Assembly (NCBI GenBank): GCA_949825045.1
Contig: OX463836.1
Coordinates: 16,716,329 to 16,780,328 of the forward strand
Reading direction: 5' to 3'
From: Argyresthia goedartella
Taxonomy: Eukaryota; Arthropoda; Insecta; Lepidoptera; Argyresthiidae
DNA length: 64,000 nucleotides
Shown: positions 10,069-22,628 of the stretch, one piece after another
How the letters are laid out: the number at the start of each line of letters is the position of its first letter
Position numbering within the stretch: the first letter of the stretch is position 1
Program-made: the position numbers and the translations under genes
Notes under the pieces: model-generated
Told to the model about the DNA's origin: nothing
Database searches by the model: none
What the model saw: only the letters and a program-made list of their open reading frames with translations

Positions 10069-13000
10069 TTATAATTTTATTTTGTTAATATGGATAAATT
10101 TAGCTAATAAAAATACTATCTTTGGGTTGGGGAATAGAGAAAGAAGGTGGCGAATATTAGTAGGGATAGGGAGACCGATTGAGGGTATTAGGGAGTACAA
10201 GGAATCAAGGCCATAAATGGGGCAGTTAAAGAAAATATGGTCAACGGACCCATCCTCAAGACCGCACTCGCAAATGGAGGAATCTCTGATTTTTATCTTC
10301 TTTAAAAACACTGGAGAACAGCAGTGACCTAAGCGTATTCTGCATAAAATTGTCACTAATATCTTTGGTAGTTTTTTAAAATTGAAAAACCATGGTTTGC
10401 TTGGAATACTTGGCTGAATTGAAGCGTAAAAAGCTCCTTTATTTCGACTTGATTCATGCCACACATCTGACCAAGTCTTCTGAAGATCTTTACCAGGAAT
10501 GCTGAGCAAGTCATAACAGTGGTTAGAGAAGTACTTTCGATTACTGTTATTATCTAAGGCCGCATGTTTAGCCAACTCATCAACGTGATCATTACCAATA
10601 ATGCCAGAATGACTAGGGATCCAAACCAAAATTACAGCAAAATTTTTTTGGGAACATTTATAAAGGATATTTTTGATTTCCAAAATAATATTACTATGCA
10701 CTTTTGATTTAAATTGGTTTTGTTGGAGAGCTTGTAAGCAACTTTTGGAGTCCGAAATTATTAAAGATTGTCTTATATTATGGGATTCAATAAACGAGCA
10801 AGCTTCCAAGATCGCAAGGCATTCTCCTGTGTACACTGAGCTTTGAGGCGGGCTCTGAAGTTTAATTTCTATTTTAGAATTTTGAAAGTATACTGCGAAA
10901 CCAGTCGGAACAGTCTCTTCCAGCCTGGAGGCGTCAGTATAAAAATATTGCCAGTCTACCCATCTTGATCTTAAAACCGAGTTGAAGGACGAGTTTGCTA
11001 AAGGAGAACCTTTTACAATATTAAGATCCAAAATAATTTTCGGAGTGAAGAGGACAGTTGGCAGGGGGAAACAATATAATGGTAATTTATCCTTTCGGAT
11101 GATTGGGCAGGAGTCCTCGATGTTTTTAAGCTTTCGGAAACTATTGAGAATAAGAGGAGGACTCTCACATTTCCAATATTCATTACGAATATTGCAAATA
11201 TTATTAAGGGATTCTAATTTAAAAAAAGAGGATGATTTGAGAATAAATAAGCCCTATATATAATCCGGTCAGAGAGATATTGTCTCCTTAGAATCAAAGA
11301 AGGATCTCCGCACTCCACCTGTAAGGCATTTATAGGAGATGATTTCATGCATCCAGTTATAATTCTAAGTGCCTTAGATTGGATACCATCCAATTTGCGA
11401 AGAGCCAGTTTACTACAAGGTTCTAAAAGATAGGATCCAAAGTCAAGTACACTCCTAATGAGGGCATTATACATCAATTTCAGAGTAAATGGGTGGGCAC
11501 CCCACCATACCCCAGAGAGAACTCGAAGAATATTTATTGTCTTTTCGCATTTATTAACAATATAATTTAGATGAACGGAACCAGATAATTTTGAGTCTAG
11601 GAATACGCCTAAGAATTTTACAGAATTACGAACAGGGATAGAGGAATTGTTTATTTTTAAATCTATGTCAGTAATGCCCCTCTTCCTAGAAAACACTACC
11701 ACAGTGCTCTTAGAAGCTGATAGATTGAGACCATTGGATAGCAGCCAAGCAATCAATGAGTTGAGAGAGACTTGCATTGACTCCCCAGCATCTTCAACAC
11801 TTGAGCTAGGAATGTACAGACACAGATCGTCAGCATATTGTAAATTTTGACAATCGTTATTTAGGGAAGTATGAAGAGAAGCAGTATAAATATTATATAG
11901 TAGAGGACTGAGAACAGATCCCTGGGGGAGGCCTCTCCACACCGTACGGGGTTCAAAGCTCTCGCCAGGGATACGAAGTGAGATTGATCTGGACATAAGC
12001 AGACTGCAAATGCAGTTTCTCATTCTTACAGGGATGTTCAGCTGTTGTAACTTGTACCTGAGCACTGAAAGAAGTACATTGTCATAAGCAGCAGATATGT
12101 CCAAGAACACAGCTAGGACAGATTGTTTTTTGGAGAAAGCTAGCCGAACATCAGTGATGAATATGCTAAGACTATCAGATGTACTGTAGCCTTTGCGAAA
12201 ACCAAATTGAGATTGAGCAAGGATACCCTTAGACTCCACAAACCACTCCAATCGATTCTTAATGAGATGCTCTAGGGTTTTTGCCAAAACCGAAGACAGG
12301 GTTATAGGTCTATAATGATCAGCTACATCCGGGGACTTACCGGGTTTCAGAAGGGGGATAACGATTTGTTCCTTCCAAGAGTCTGGAACATAACCTGTAT
12401 TATAAAAGATGTTCACAAGTTTTAACAGATACTCTAAAGCTGGCAGGCCTGCATTTGTTAGAAATGAATATGGGAATCCATCCAACCCAGGGGCTGAGTC
12501 GCGGACATGGGATAATATTGATTGAAGTTCTGCAATGGAAAATGATGCATCCAAAGGGTCAATGATAGTAGGAAATGTATGGGAATTGCAAGATTCCTCT
12601 AGGAGAGGGACATAGTCAGGAGCCAATTTATTAAGGAAATTTATAGCAATATGATGGGGGATGCGGGGAGAGTTATGTTGAACACAACCCTTTCTATACC
12701 TGTTAATATAACGCCAAACCAAACTAGCTGGAGTTGATGGAGAAAGAGTGGAACAAAATCGTTTCCACCCCTGGTATTTTTTCTTTCTAAAGAGACGTCT
12801 GGATCTAGCCACTATTTTACGATAACTAACTAGGTTATCAACGGTCATAGCAGATATGTAGATTACTTCAGCATTATTGCGAGCTTTGATTATTTCTGTA
12901 CACTCTCTATCCCACCATGGTGGAGAAGATACTTTTTCAGAAGCCGAGTTTTTAAGCGGGATCGATTCATCAGCAGCAGATGATATAGCGTTAGTGAATT

Positions 13001-13796
13001 GAGAGTAGCAGTCAACAGCATTGCCCTCATGAACATCAGGAAGAGAGCTGGTGAGTAGGCTAAGTTTATCAGAATAACCATCCCAGTTGGCTTGAGACAC
13101 ACGGTACTTTAATAAGGGGTTGAAGTCCCTGTGGGGGATGGATGACGAAGGAATGGTCATTTTTAATGGGAAGTGGTCACTACCATGTGTAAGGTTCAAC
13201 CTATGCCAGAAGATCAGGGAAGCCAGGTCTGGGGAACATAGTGACAAGTCAACACAGCTTTTGTTTTGATTTGGGGGAGTTAATCGTGTAGCTGAACCAT
13301 CATTCAGCAAACATAGGTTTAAATCATCAAAGAGATCTACCAGGGCCCTACCAAAACTGTCGTTGCGAGGGGAACCCCAAGCCGAGTGATGGCCATCAAA
13401 GTCACCTAATATTAGATAAGGGGGGGTTAAAACCGAAAATATACGTCTTAAATCTGGAAGAAAGGTAAGATTAGGATGAGGGGTATATATGGAAAGAATA
13501 GAAATACCTTGAACAACAACGCCTACTACACTAATGTCATTGTTATGGGGGGGAATAGGAATTGAAATAGGACAGACACAATTATTTACAAATAGGGCTG
13601 AACCGCCCCCACTGCCATCCTGCCTATCATCTCGGAAAGAGCAATAGCCGCGCAGGTTAAAGCGTCTTCCTGGCTTAAGCCAGGTCTCCGTGATGGCAAA
13701 GACAAGAGGGGAATGTTTATTTATTAAAAAAAATATGTCATTTATTTTTAATTCAACGCTTCTCGCGTTCCATTGAAGAATAGCCAGTGGAGCCAT
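10069..13796 (-). pseudogene. LINE ORF2: endonuclease - reverse transcriptase - RNase H, one frameshift
   Basis: From ATG at 13796 the first 860 codons hold the AP-type endonuclease (LQWNARSV, ITETWL, GDFDGHHSAWGS, GSDHFPL; about residues 1-230). The reverse transcriptase follows (YRPITLSSVLAKTLEH, motif A AVFLDISAAYDNV, GLPQGSVLSPLLYNIY, catalytic LQYADDLCLY; about 440-720). The frame then stops at 11214. One base of shift in the A7 run at 11221-11227 opens a further 380 or so codons ending at 10069. These contain an RNase H domain (FYTDAS, YTGECLAILEAC, IISDSKSCLQAL, WIPSHSGIIGNDHVDELA) and a CECGLEDGSVDHIFFNC zinc motif. ORF2 overlaps ORF1 by 44 bp in another frame, as is usual in such LINEs. 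Confidence 0.9.
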
Positions 13797-15183
13797 TGAA
13801 ACGGTTTACAAATGAGAGGAGTTGTGAAGCTACGTGGTCTGGTATAGAATTGTTACTGGAAATCATTGAGGTGAGGAGAGACAGCAGTAATGATATAACA
13901 TTATCTGCTGGAGAGGACTGAGTTTGAGATTGGCTTTGTAAAGCACAACCATTCTGTGGTTCGGGGATTGTGAAAGAGTTAATAATGTTCTGATGAGATA
14001 TCTTGTCATACCCGGATGGGGTGAATTTATTAGGTTTTGGGGATTTGAAGATAGTTTTTCTGTAGCCAGAAGAAGAAGGAGCAGAGAAAGGTGGAGAAGA
14101 CTGGGTTTGGTAAGTTTGGGAGGCTGATACCTCCGCATAGGACCTGTATGGAGAAGGGAAGCATTTAGATGATTCTTCATAAGATATGTTCTTCTTTGCC
14201 ATAATAGTTTTAATGTTCTTTTGTCTTAATTGCTCCGGACAATCTTTACTTGTGGCCAAGTGATTGCCACAGCAAAAGAGACAAGATGGGTTCTTGTTGC
14301 ATGAATCAGTAGTATGGTTTTCACCGCATTTCGAGCACCTAGGATTGGACCTGCACTTTGGTTTCGTGTGCCCATATCGGCAGCAGTTAAAGCATTGGAC
14401 TGTGGGGTATTGATACAGTTTCACAGGTAAGGATGTATAACAAGCAAAAACTCTAGTAGGGAGCACTTGCCCATCAAAGGTGGCTATGACCGATTGGGTA
14501 GGTTTCCATTCCGATATATCCTGAGAAGTAACCTTCCGGTTAATTCTTCGGACCTTCAGTATTTTTCCTATTCCATCGGGGACTTGAATGTTTAGTAGGA
14601 CCTCTTCATCAGTCCAGTCCTGCGGGACATCACTTATTACACCCATGCGGGTGATATTATAGATGGGAATGCTGGCAATATATCCTTTGTCAAATAGTTT
14701 GGTACAGATCAGGAAGCAGTTAGCTTGCTCTGGTTTAGTGAACTCCACAGAGACTCTATTTCTCCCAACCCGCTTGATCCCATCAGGTTTGATACCAATA
14801 GTGTTACTGATCATGAGAAACTTTCCGAACCTGACCGGGTGCATGGTAGATCCAGAACGTTCATCAGTATCGGATCGGGATACATGAACCAGGAAGGGAG
14901 CTTTATCGGAGGTCGAGTACCTCATTCTGCCAGTGCTTTTAGGAATCTTATTTAGTGGTGTTGATTTTTCGATTGCACTCGGGTCTTCAACACGGGGGCG
15001 CTTAAGTTTCTTAGCCTGCCCATCACAAGCAATGTCCTCTGAGCCAGATGAAGATTTGTAATAAATATTATCGCTCACGGGCGAGAAGGGCGGAGCAGGG
15101 GGAGATGAGGCGTTGGAGGACCCATCGAATAACTGCTGGGAAGCTTCATTTTTGTCAGGGGGTTCAGGCTCAATTTCATCCAT
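13753..15183 (-). CDS. LINE ORF1, Gag-like nucleic-acid-binding protein
   Basis: Intact 476-codon frame starting at ATG 15183. The N-terminus is acidic and proline/serine-rich. The middle (about residues 110-260) resembles the RNA-binding region of I/Jockey-type ORF1 proteins. Three CCHC-type knuckles follow at about residues 268-318 (CFNCCRYGHTKPKC, CSKCGENHTTDSC, CLFCCGNHLATSKDC). The C-terminus is serine-rich. The role is to coat the element RNA and help target-primed reverse transcription; this is family knowledge. Confidence 0.9.
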   Translation of the reverse strand: MDEIEPEPPDKNEASQQLFDGSSNASSPPAPPFSPVSDNIYYKSSSGSEDIACDGQAKKLKRPRVEDPSAIEKSTPLNKIPKSTGRMRYSTSDKAPFLVHVSRSDTDERSGSTMHPVRFGKFLMISNTIGIKPDGIKRVGRNRVSVEFTKPEQANCFLICTKLFDKGYIASIPIYNITRMGVISDVPQDWTDEEVLLNIQVPDGIGKILKVRRINRKVTSQDISEWKPTQSVIATFDGQVLPTRVFACYTSLPVKLYQYPTVQCFNCCRYGHTKPKCRSNPRCSKCGENHTTDSCNKNPSCLFCCGNHLATSKDCPEQLRQKNIKTIMAKKNISYEESSKCFPSPYRSYAEVSASQTYQTQSSPPFSAPSSSGYRKTIFKSPKPNKFTPSGYDKISHQNIINSFTIPEPQNGCALQSQSQTQSSPADNVISLLLSLLTSMISSNNSIPDHVASQLLSFVNRFNGSTGYSSMEREKR

Positions 15184-16949
15184 GATTAAGGAATGTTACA
15201 TCCCCAAACACGGAAGAAAAAACAAACACTGTGTACCACTTACCAAGTAGAAAGGCCGAAAACAACAAGACAAACAATAACACAGGACAATCACAAGATA
15301 TACAGATACTAAAAAGTACTAATTTCGAGCGGAAATCGGCAAAAGAAACTAAATTTTCAATTCTCCAATGTGCTCACCAACAACACTTTCTAGCGAAAAA
15401 ACAGCGGTTTATTTATTTATTATTGTTTTATCAACATCACTAATGGACAAGCTAAATTTAATTCACTTTTGAGAAAAGCGAAACGAATCGTCTCACAGAC
15501 TTATATTAAATTATATTAGCAAGAAATTTTTTTGACAGCAGAAAAAAAACGTTTTCGATCTATCAGAAATTTTCCAATTTTCTGTCGTAGCTCTTTTATT
15601 TTTGGGATATCTTATCAATGACAGGTATTTGTCGAAATACGATTTAATTGGGAAACTCGTTCTATGGAAACGATGGGAATCGAGGCTTTGGTCCAAATCG
15701 TATCAAGTTTTTTAGAAACGATTGTATAAACTTCTGTGTTAGAAGGATCATTCCCATTCTTCTGTAGTTTTAATTCATGTTTAATAAACGAAGTGAATTT
15801 GATAACGTCGATTATTACTGCTAACTGGCGATCGTCAAGTTCTTTATGTGGTCCAACTATAGCACAAGTTGTCTTGAACCCACTATTGTATGTAAAAAAA
15901 ACACGTATTTTATAACAATGAAGTGCAAAACGACACCTTACAGCAATAAAATCGCAACAGAAATGAGACGAACTGACTCACTGTAGTGTCGGGTAGGACA
16001 CTACAGTGAGTCAGTTTACACTAAAGTGAGAAAAACAAGTCAAAAAATGAAATTCGCGAGTTCGATCCAAACAAATTAAATCGTAAAGTAGGGTTCCTCT
16101 ATCATTGTAATTACAAAATAAAATGGGAATAATGTAAATAAAATAGAATAGACGATATAGACTGGAAGGGTTCGTAAGTCATTTTTTGAAAAATAAAAAT
16201 GCCCTTCAGTTCCTCCCGGGTAGTGCTAAGGAGCAACAAATAAACACTAAAGTTTCCAGGTTCTCGAAAGAGAACCTGTCCAAATACAGTGAAATCTACA
16301 AAAACACGTGACATTGGCGAAATTAACCTCGATGTTAGACCGCTATTATATAAGAAATAATAATAATAACACAGTGCTGACGCTCAAAGCATGGGCGCTG
16401 ATAGCACAACATGACGGCGTTAATGATGCCATTCATGACTTCATATCTACCATTATGAGCTATCGTTGTCACGCTAAAACTTATTCGGAACGACCTCGTA
16501 GACGCTGTAATCGATTATGGTGCGATTCGGAACGCGCTGAACAACACCGCTGACATAAATAAATATTTTGACGAGGGTTGAATTGTGGTTGAATTTCTCA
16601 ATCAGTAACATTTCATGCATAATCAGTAAATTCGTTCTTTGTTCCTCGTGAATTCACTAGTTTAATACCTCCGTCGTAGTTCTAATCTGGTCTTTGCATT
16701 TCCAAGTGTTTACTTCACCGACAAAAAGTGATCTTTGGCCTGTGATTCTTCACTTGAATTTCCAGTGATTGTAGTAATTTCTCATTTCCCTCGTATTCCA
16801 CCTTGCCTTGTTTATTATCAACTCTTACGAACAACACATTCCGTGAATTCATTTTATACTCCTCTGAACCAATCGTGAATTTCTACAAATAACCTAAAAA
16901 AACACCAAGTTACCAATCTTACTGTGACCTCCATTGGTACTGTTTCAAA
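15184..16949. other. Non-coding: LINE 5' leader, then intergenic and host-gene upstream region
   Basis: The first 250-300 bases are probably the LINE 5' UTR. The rest is AT-rich and contains the hairpin at 15971-16016. 16600-16949 is the pyrimidine-rich sequence ahead of the host-like gene and may hold its promoter and 5' UTR; no TATA box could be picked with confidence. Confidence 0.5.
15971..16016. repeat. Perfect 20-bp inverted repeat with 6-nt loop
   Basis: AACTGACTCACTGTAGTGTC at 15971-15990 is followed by GGGTAG and then its exact reverse complement at 15997-16016. As RNA or single-stranded DNA it would form a 20-bp hairpin. It lies in unclassified intergenic DNA and is not next to a stop codon that would suggest a terminator. 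Confidence 0.9.
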
Positions 16950-19238
16950 ATGAATGCAAATTTCTTGTCACCACGTTTGATGTTCGGGGCAGCTATTGTG
17001 GGCCTGGTTGGTGCTGCTGGAGTCTTCATCTATGAACAGATGTATGCAGAGAAGAGAAGGACTATGCTGGGTTGGTATCTTTATAACGAATTCATTTTTT
17101 GGTCAGAGTGTCGATAAGGGGGCGGAGCCAGCCACAATTTGGATTGGCCTGACCTAAACTGTGGTCAGAGTGTCGATAAGGGGGCCGGAGGCTATCTAAA
17201 CGCAAAAAAAAATCTAAGTTTTTTTTTCCTTGGCGCCCCCTTATCTACAGTCCAACCGCCCCCTTATCTACACTCCAACCGTCTGAACACTTTGAGGGGG
17301 TGCAAATGGTGCTATCCTAACAAAAAAGTGTGTATTTTATGTAAATCACTTTTACCCTGAGGGTAGGCAGGCAGAGATTTTCTCAGGAGGATTTCAGTTG
17401 GGGTGTAGGAGATCAATGATCTCCACTACTAATACTACAATGGATGCCTCAGCCACACTATACTCCTTGCGCTGCTTATAGCTCTGCTCCTTGCACTGAC
17501 ATGATGTGTCCCTGACCCTTTGACTCACGCTGAAAAGAGAGCATGACATGCCGCTTGCACAACAAGTAACGTTACTCATAGGTCACTGTCCCCTTCATTG
17601 TTTCTTTCCGAGCCACTCAATGTGTGTGTGGCATGGGGTAAAACATGAATCTATATTGTAGGCATCTTCAGATATCCTTATAGATGCAAGTTTGAAACAA
17701 ATAGTGTTGTGAATGCTCCTTCAGTTAACTCTTTCAAAAATAGGCTAGACAAACATTAAAATTTAGTGACAATAAACATTCAGTGAAGTGATGTGAAATT
17801 TGACACTATGTGATAGACGCACCAGCATTATGCTGCCTGTCTATCAAACTAATAATATCAGTAATATCAATAATATCACTTGTGCTTTCAAATAATGCTT
17901 GACCTGAGTTATCTGTTGGTGCCTTCACTGTATATATAAAACAAAGTCGGGTTTGTTACAACACTAATAACACAAGAACGGCTGGACCGATATTAATGAT
18001 CTATTATATGTTGGATTCTTACCCGGCCAAAATAACTAATATCGGAAAAGATCACGGGAATAAAATATACACAAAATTAATTTTTAGTTAAATAAGGTTT
18101 GATGATGATGTTGATGATGAGTTGGGACACCCGCTGAACCACAGGCACACACAGGGTGATTGGTTCTCTATTGTGACTATTTCAATTTAGGTTTGGAACT
18201 CCACCCTCTTTCTCAATTGAAGTAAAGATCGCACATCAAAAATACACCCATTTCACAGCAAAAAAGGATCAGCAAAAACACTTTTTATGTTTCAAGTATT
18301 TTTGTTGTTCTTACATGTTCAACCTAATACGAAGGATAAAGGGGCATCGCTTCGCTCACTGCTTTACTATTCACCTAAGCTACCGCAGTATTTTGCCCTG
18401 ATATTTGCTGTGAAAATCAGTATATTTGCAGTGCAAATCAGTATTTTTATGAGATATATCTTATATATGATATAAGTTATGTTAGCATCTTCTTTGTTCA
18501 ATTCCAGATTCAGCTGCAAAAATGCCATAATCACGCCGCTGGACACATAACCTAGAGCTGAAACTTGTAGAGTTCATATGGCAACCTGGCAACCAGACCT
18601 GCTGGCAACACCAACCATAACATTCCACAGAAGTTTAAAGCATATACTGAATTTGCTGCCATTTTGGATAGAGGGCACAGGTAAAACTTATGTGGCATTA
18701 GTCTGGAATTCACTTTAGCAATAATAACCAGGTCTGATAATTTAACCCTGTTTCTGTCTGGGCTTACCTGAATGTCTGTATGGATATCCGGCTGTTCGTG
18801 AAATTTTGTGAGCAGGTTTGATAATTAAATTTTTTGGTAAATTTTCAAAATGACAAGAGTTATGGGGGTTCAAAATGTATAAAAATCGCCTGATGGATTT
18901 TAACAAATGAGGTTTCGTGTAATTTGTGGACACTGTGAGAGTGACATAGGCTATATAATTTTCCACCGAGGGACTCGCTAGGTCTACAGCTCAGAACCAC
19001 TAGTTTCGCAAGTTGTATGCGTAAGTGCATGAGAATGTCATTTGATATGGCAAAACTGTGATTGTGAATTAGCTAAGACGGCTCTCAGAGCTGAGAGTGG
19101 TTTATTAATTCGGGCCTAGGACATAATCACATATTTCAACATATACACACTAACTTTGAACTAACATGTGTAATTTGTATTTGTTACAGCCCGCTCCATC
19201 AGAGACCATTGGGTGAACATCCCGAGTACATACAGTGA
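16950..19238 (+). CDS. Putative two-exon host gene for a 57-aa single-pass membrane protein
   Basis: Exon 1 (16950-17074) begins MNANFLSPRL and contains a clear hydrophobic helix (about residues 10-30, FGAAIVGLVGAAGVFIY), then a basic stretch AEKRRTML. A donor GTATCT at 17075 joins an acceptor TTGTTACAG ending at 19189. That gives a short hydrophilic end (PLHQRPLGEHPEYIQ) and TGA at 19236-19238. The size and layout resemble small mitochondrial or organelle-membrane proteins, but I cannot name it. Alternative: a donor four bases earlier (after 17070) gives another frame in exon 2 with a longer tail (ARSIRDHWVNIP). The intron holds a foldback element. RNA evidence is needed to settle the splice. 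A possible AATAAA lies near 19903. Confidence 0.55.
17101..17283. mobile_element. Foldback MITE with paired tandem repeats
   Basis: AGAGTGTCGATAAGGGGGC occurs twice on the left (about 17105 and 17166). The matching GCCCCCTTATCTAC motif occurs twice on the right (about 17235 and 17258) in inverted orientation, around an A- and T-tract centre. The arms differ at a few bases. It lies in the intron of the host-like gene. Confidence 0.78.
18290..18410 (+). repeat. Dispersed repeat fragment shared with 28608-28737
   Basis: The stretch running from TTCTTACATGTTCAACCTAA to AGCTACCGCAGTATTTTGCC recurs with minor changes inside the palindromic MITE at 28253-28983. It is non-coding and probably part of a widespread insect repeat. 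Confidence 0.75.
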
Positions 19239-21309
19239 AAATCCGGAGTACAGACACCAACTACCTAATGCCAGTGGAGCAGTCAAAGCTGAAAGCAGAG
19301 TCGGATTAGGATGTGTACGTACACACTGTGCTGGCCGCTTCAGATACCATTGCAGTTTCTGCGAGATGGCTCTGGGAACAACGACGGGCTTTTCAATTTC
19401 CATGTTCATGTGAGTTTTTTGTTAGAGAGAAGCTCCCTGTTGACCTTCATTTACGCTTTATGTTCCTGTTTTGGACCCTCGGGTGCCCGACCCTAAAAAT
19501 CCAAGGTCACGCGATTTCATTAATGTTCTTACTGGCAAATATAATTATCTTGATGCTAATTTATATCAACCGTAGCTTGTATTTATATATAAAATTTGTT
19601 TGAAAAGTATTTATTAAGCGCTTAAAATTTGATTTGTTTGTATATATGTATGTATGTATGTTCATTTGCGTCCAGAACATTTAAACTACTTATCAGAACC
19701 TGGCAAATGAGGTATCGCTAGAAGCGCCTTGATTGTCCACAGGTTTTTGACTATGTGACGTAACAATTAATTTAATAGGGTGACCGCTAGAAGGCATCAA
19801 GCCATGGATAAAAAAAAACTGAACAGGGTCTTGTGGGGTAAATGTTAAATGAAAGGGCTTAACTAGCACCTTCTTTAGTTTAGGGAACTTCTGGGAGACC
19901 ATCAATAAAGATACTCTTCTGAATAATACATTTTCCTTATTTCAGGGCTACTCTATTGGCCTCCAAAGAAATTTCAACGAAACCGCAGTACCAGGAGTCA
20001 AAGATAAAATGACAGAAACAGATGATACTAAACTTCGCCAGAGCAGCTACAGAACCGACAGCACCCGACGGTCCCAAGAACTAATGCAAAAGGGTTTTAG
20101 ACGATCTCATAACCGCAATGAAACCACTGACGCAAGCGAAACAAAGCTCCCTGAATGCAGAGAATCAAAGCTATTGGTCCTTCGGGAAACATGGTAAAGG
20201 GGGGCTGAATATTTAGCATGTCAGAGACGGAATCTGTAAATGCTGGCCAAGAAATAATAATTCATTGTTGAATGTTTGCTATAGTACAACACTGATGTCA
20301 CACAACTGGTGCTGCAATAACTCAAGAATAGAGTGAGCTGTCGCAATGGAAAGTTATTTCATACCGTTTTGTACAAATATTTACAAAACTGACCTAGAAG
20401 GAGAATTGAGAACTATAAAGGGCATATCTCCTGTGAAGCAGATTTCAACAATGATAAGGTGGACGGGAAGAATGTAACTACATGTGGCTTTTAATTACTT
20501 GACCATATTTAGGGGAACGATAGTGCCTATTATTTTGGATAACTTTCCTTAAGGGACCTATGGTCGGGGGGGGGGATTTTTTGGTCAAAAAATATATTTT
20601 CACTTGCGATCATAAGATCTGTAGGGAATGTTGTTCATAGTGATTGTGTCGTTCCCCGAACTGTACTTGTTAGATCGAGGATAGACATTTTTCGTTAAAA
20701 GATTTATTTGGGTCATCAAACAGTTGTACAATAAGGTATTACTTATAACTATAAAGTAAGATACATATTGATAATTGTGCAACCAGCACCGATAACCACG
20801 TATTACTATTTAGTATGGCAGCTTCACAGTTTCTCACGCTACACTTTGTTGACGCCAAGTACACAATGTGATCTAGAACAGGCAGAAAAATAGTTATGGA
20901 TTAATTAAGATAGTTACAGTTTTAGATACTATTACACACCACAACGCAACAAGCAGGTGTATAATATCTAAGATAATGATATACTTTCCAATGCTGCAAA
21001 TAGCCTTTTTTAAACTCACTTATTCTTACGGCAATAATATCGATATCACTAAAATAAGTATTGAAAGATTGAGTAATCCGGTATATTGGTGAACGTACAC
21101 CTGCATTAGTACGACAAGCCTAAGAGGAAAATAGTTTATAGTCTCTGCGAACATGAAAATTGTGGGGTACATTGAAAGATAATGCATTAATAAGAGGGAT
21201 GCTTTCATATTTACTATGGCAGATATCATACAGAAATAGTGACTGCAACTGAAGCCGCCTAGTCTTGAGGCTAAGTAAATTGTTTTTTTGAACAAGTTAA
21301 CATACGGCT
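19239..21309. other. No confident gene; possible 3' UTR then intergenic
   Basis: 19239-19910 may include the 3' UTR of the host-like gene. A splice-like pattern (TTATTTCAG at 19945 followed by an 84-codon frame to 20200) exists, but its translation is not recognisable and it was not accepted as an exon. A run of ten G occurs near 20565. The remainder is AT-rich and unclassified. Confidence 0.45.
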
Positions 21310-21800
21310 GGCGACTGCGAGAGAATTTTTAATTTATGCGACGCAAAAACTTTCTCTGTACAATTTCAAGGGCATCAATCAATATACTTATTGTAATAAG
21401 GACTCCAAACTGGAACTGCAAAATCCAATTGTGAGCGTATGAGACTTTTATAAATATATAGGAAGGTTGACGGTCGGGAGAAACTTGAGCATGTACGTAT
21501 ATCAGAGCCACACTCTATAAGCTCGCTAATTATATCATCAATGTGTAAATCCAGATGTAATTTGGCGTCAAGGGTGACTCCAAGATCTCTAATGACCTGA
21601 ACTCGTTCAAGTGGAATATCACATAACGAGTAAGGATAATGAACCGTGTTCAGCTTCCTAGAGAAGGATATCACCACGCATTTTATTTAGATTGAGTTCT
21701 AATTTATTACGTCTACATTAAAGTGAAAAGCGGTCCAAGTCCTGCTGGATTTTAATACAGTCATCAATATGATTTATTGTATGACATATATTTAATGAGT
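21310..21800 (-). pseudogene. LINE reverse-transcriptase C-terminal fragment
   Basis: The minus-strand frame at 21677-21375, with a shift into 21420-21330, encodes RKLNTVHYPYSLCDIPLERV, VIRDLGVTLDAKLHLDLHID, SRPSTFLYIYKSLIRSQLDF and ALEIVQRKFLR. These are the post-catalytic RT blocks and thumb of a CR1/Jockey-group LINE. Sequence up to about 21800 adds the IDDCIKIQQDLDRF block. The YADD motif and everything 5' of it are missing. Confidence 0.8.
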
Positions 21801-22628
21801 TTAAAGGCAGTCGAGCTATACTCTATTCGCGGGACAGTTGTTATACAGCAATAGTCCTGTCCCTTTCACTTAAATACCAAAGTAGGTTGAAACGGTTGAT
21901 ATAGCGTTCTCTCATCCGCCGTTTTGTATATAGATGAGAGAGACAAAATGGTTGCTGCATTAACGCTGTCCCAAGATTAGGGTATAGACAAGAACTGTTT
22001 GTCGAGTGATCAGTAGGTATTGTCTTTATCAGTGAATAGGAGCGTCTCTGGATTCCTTACTTGGAGTGAGTTGATGATGATTTATTTAGCTGACCATATT
22101 TTGACGAAATTATAGTACCGTAAACGTAGGTTACTTTGTCCCAAAATAGGGCATCTTTTTACGTTACTCCTGATTTCTTGGCCTCTAATGGACATATGGA
22201 TATTGCACAGCCTTAGATCATTTGACAAGGATATACCTAACTAATTTATTTAAAAAATATGTTTCAAATATGCTGAAAAGTTTTTTTATTTTTATTTTGG
22301 GCTAAAGTTGTACTTTGGAGGTGGTTTCGTTGACCCACAACCTTTTTAATGGCTTTAACATAATATAATTTAATTTAGGGCTAATGTAGGCAGCAGGGAA
22401 TAAGAGCAGAGGATTCAAACTTCCAGAATATATGAAATTAGCTTTATTTTTAATGAATATTATTCCAAAAATCAAGGATTTTGTAAATGTCAGTACGGAA
22501 ATATATATTTTTTTAGTACAAAATTAAACATAATCAACATTTTGCTTTGCAAACTTCTTAATAGTACGGACCATTATATAATCATGAGCTTACTTTTAGT
22601 ATAAGGTTATTATAAACTTAAAAAAAAA

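Larger units (their letters stand above)
9960..15460 (-). mobile_element. Near-full-length LINE (I/Jockey-group type) with ORF1, ORF2 and RNase H
   Basis: Two overlapping ORFs in LINE order on the minus strand: a zinc-knuckle ORF1 (15183-13753) and an EN-RT-RNase H ORF2 (13796-10069). A 5' leader lies to the right and a roughly 100-bp 3' UTR to the left. A C-terminal RNase H domain points to the I group rather than to Jockey proper. The outer limits are approximate: no target duplication or clear tail was found, although GC content and codon use change at both sides. Only one frame break was found in about 5.1 kb of coding sequence, so the copy is young. Confidence 0.85.

Noticed and set aside
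19946..20200. 84-codon frame after a TTATTTCAG acceptor, considered as third exon of the 16950 gene
   Set aside because: The preferred splice already reaches a stop at 19238. The translation is unrecognised and the needed donor phase is uncertain.
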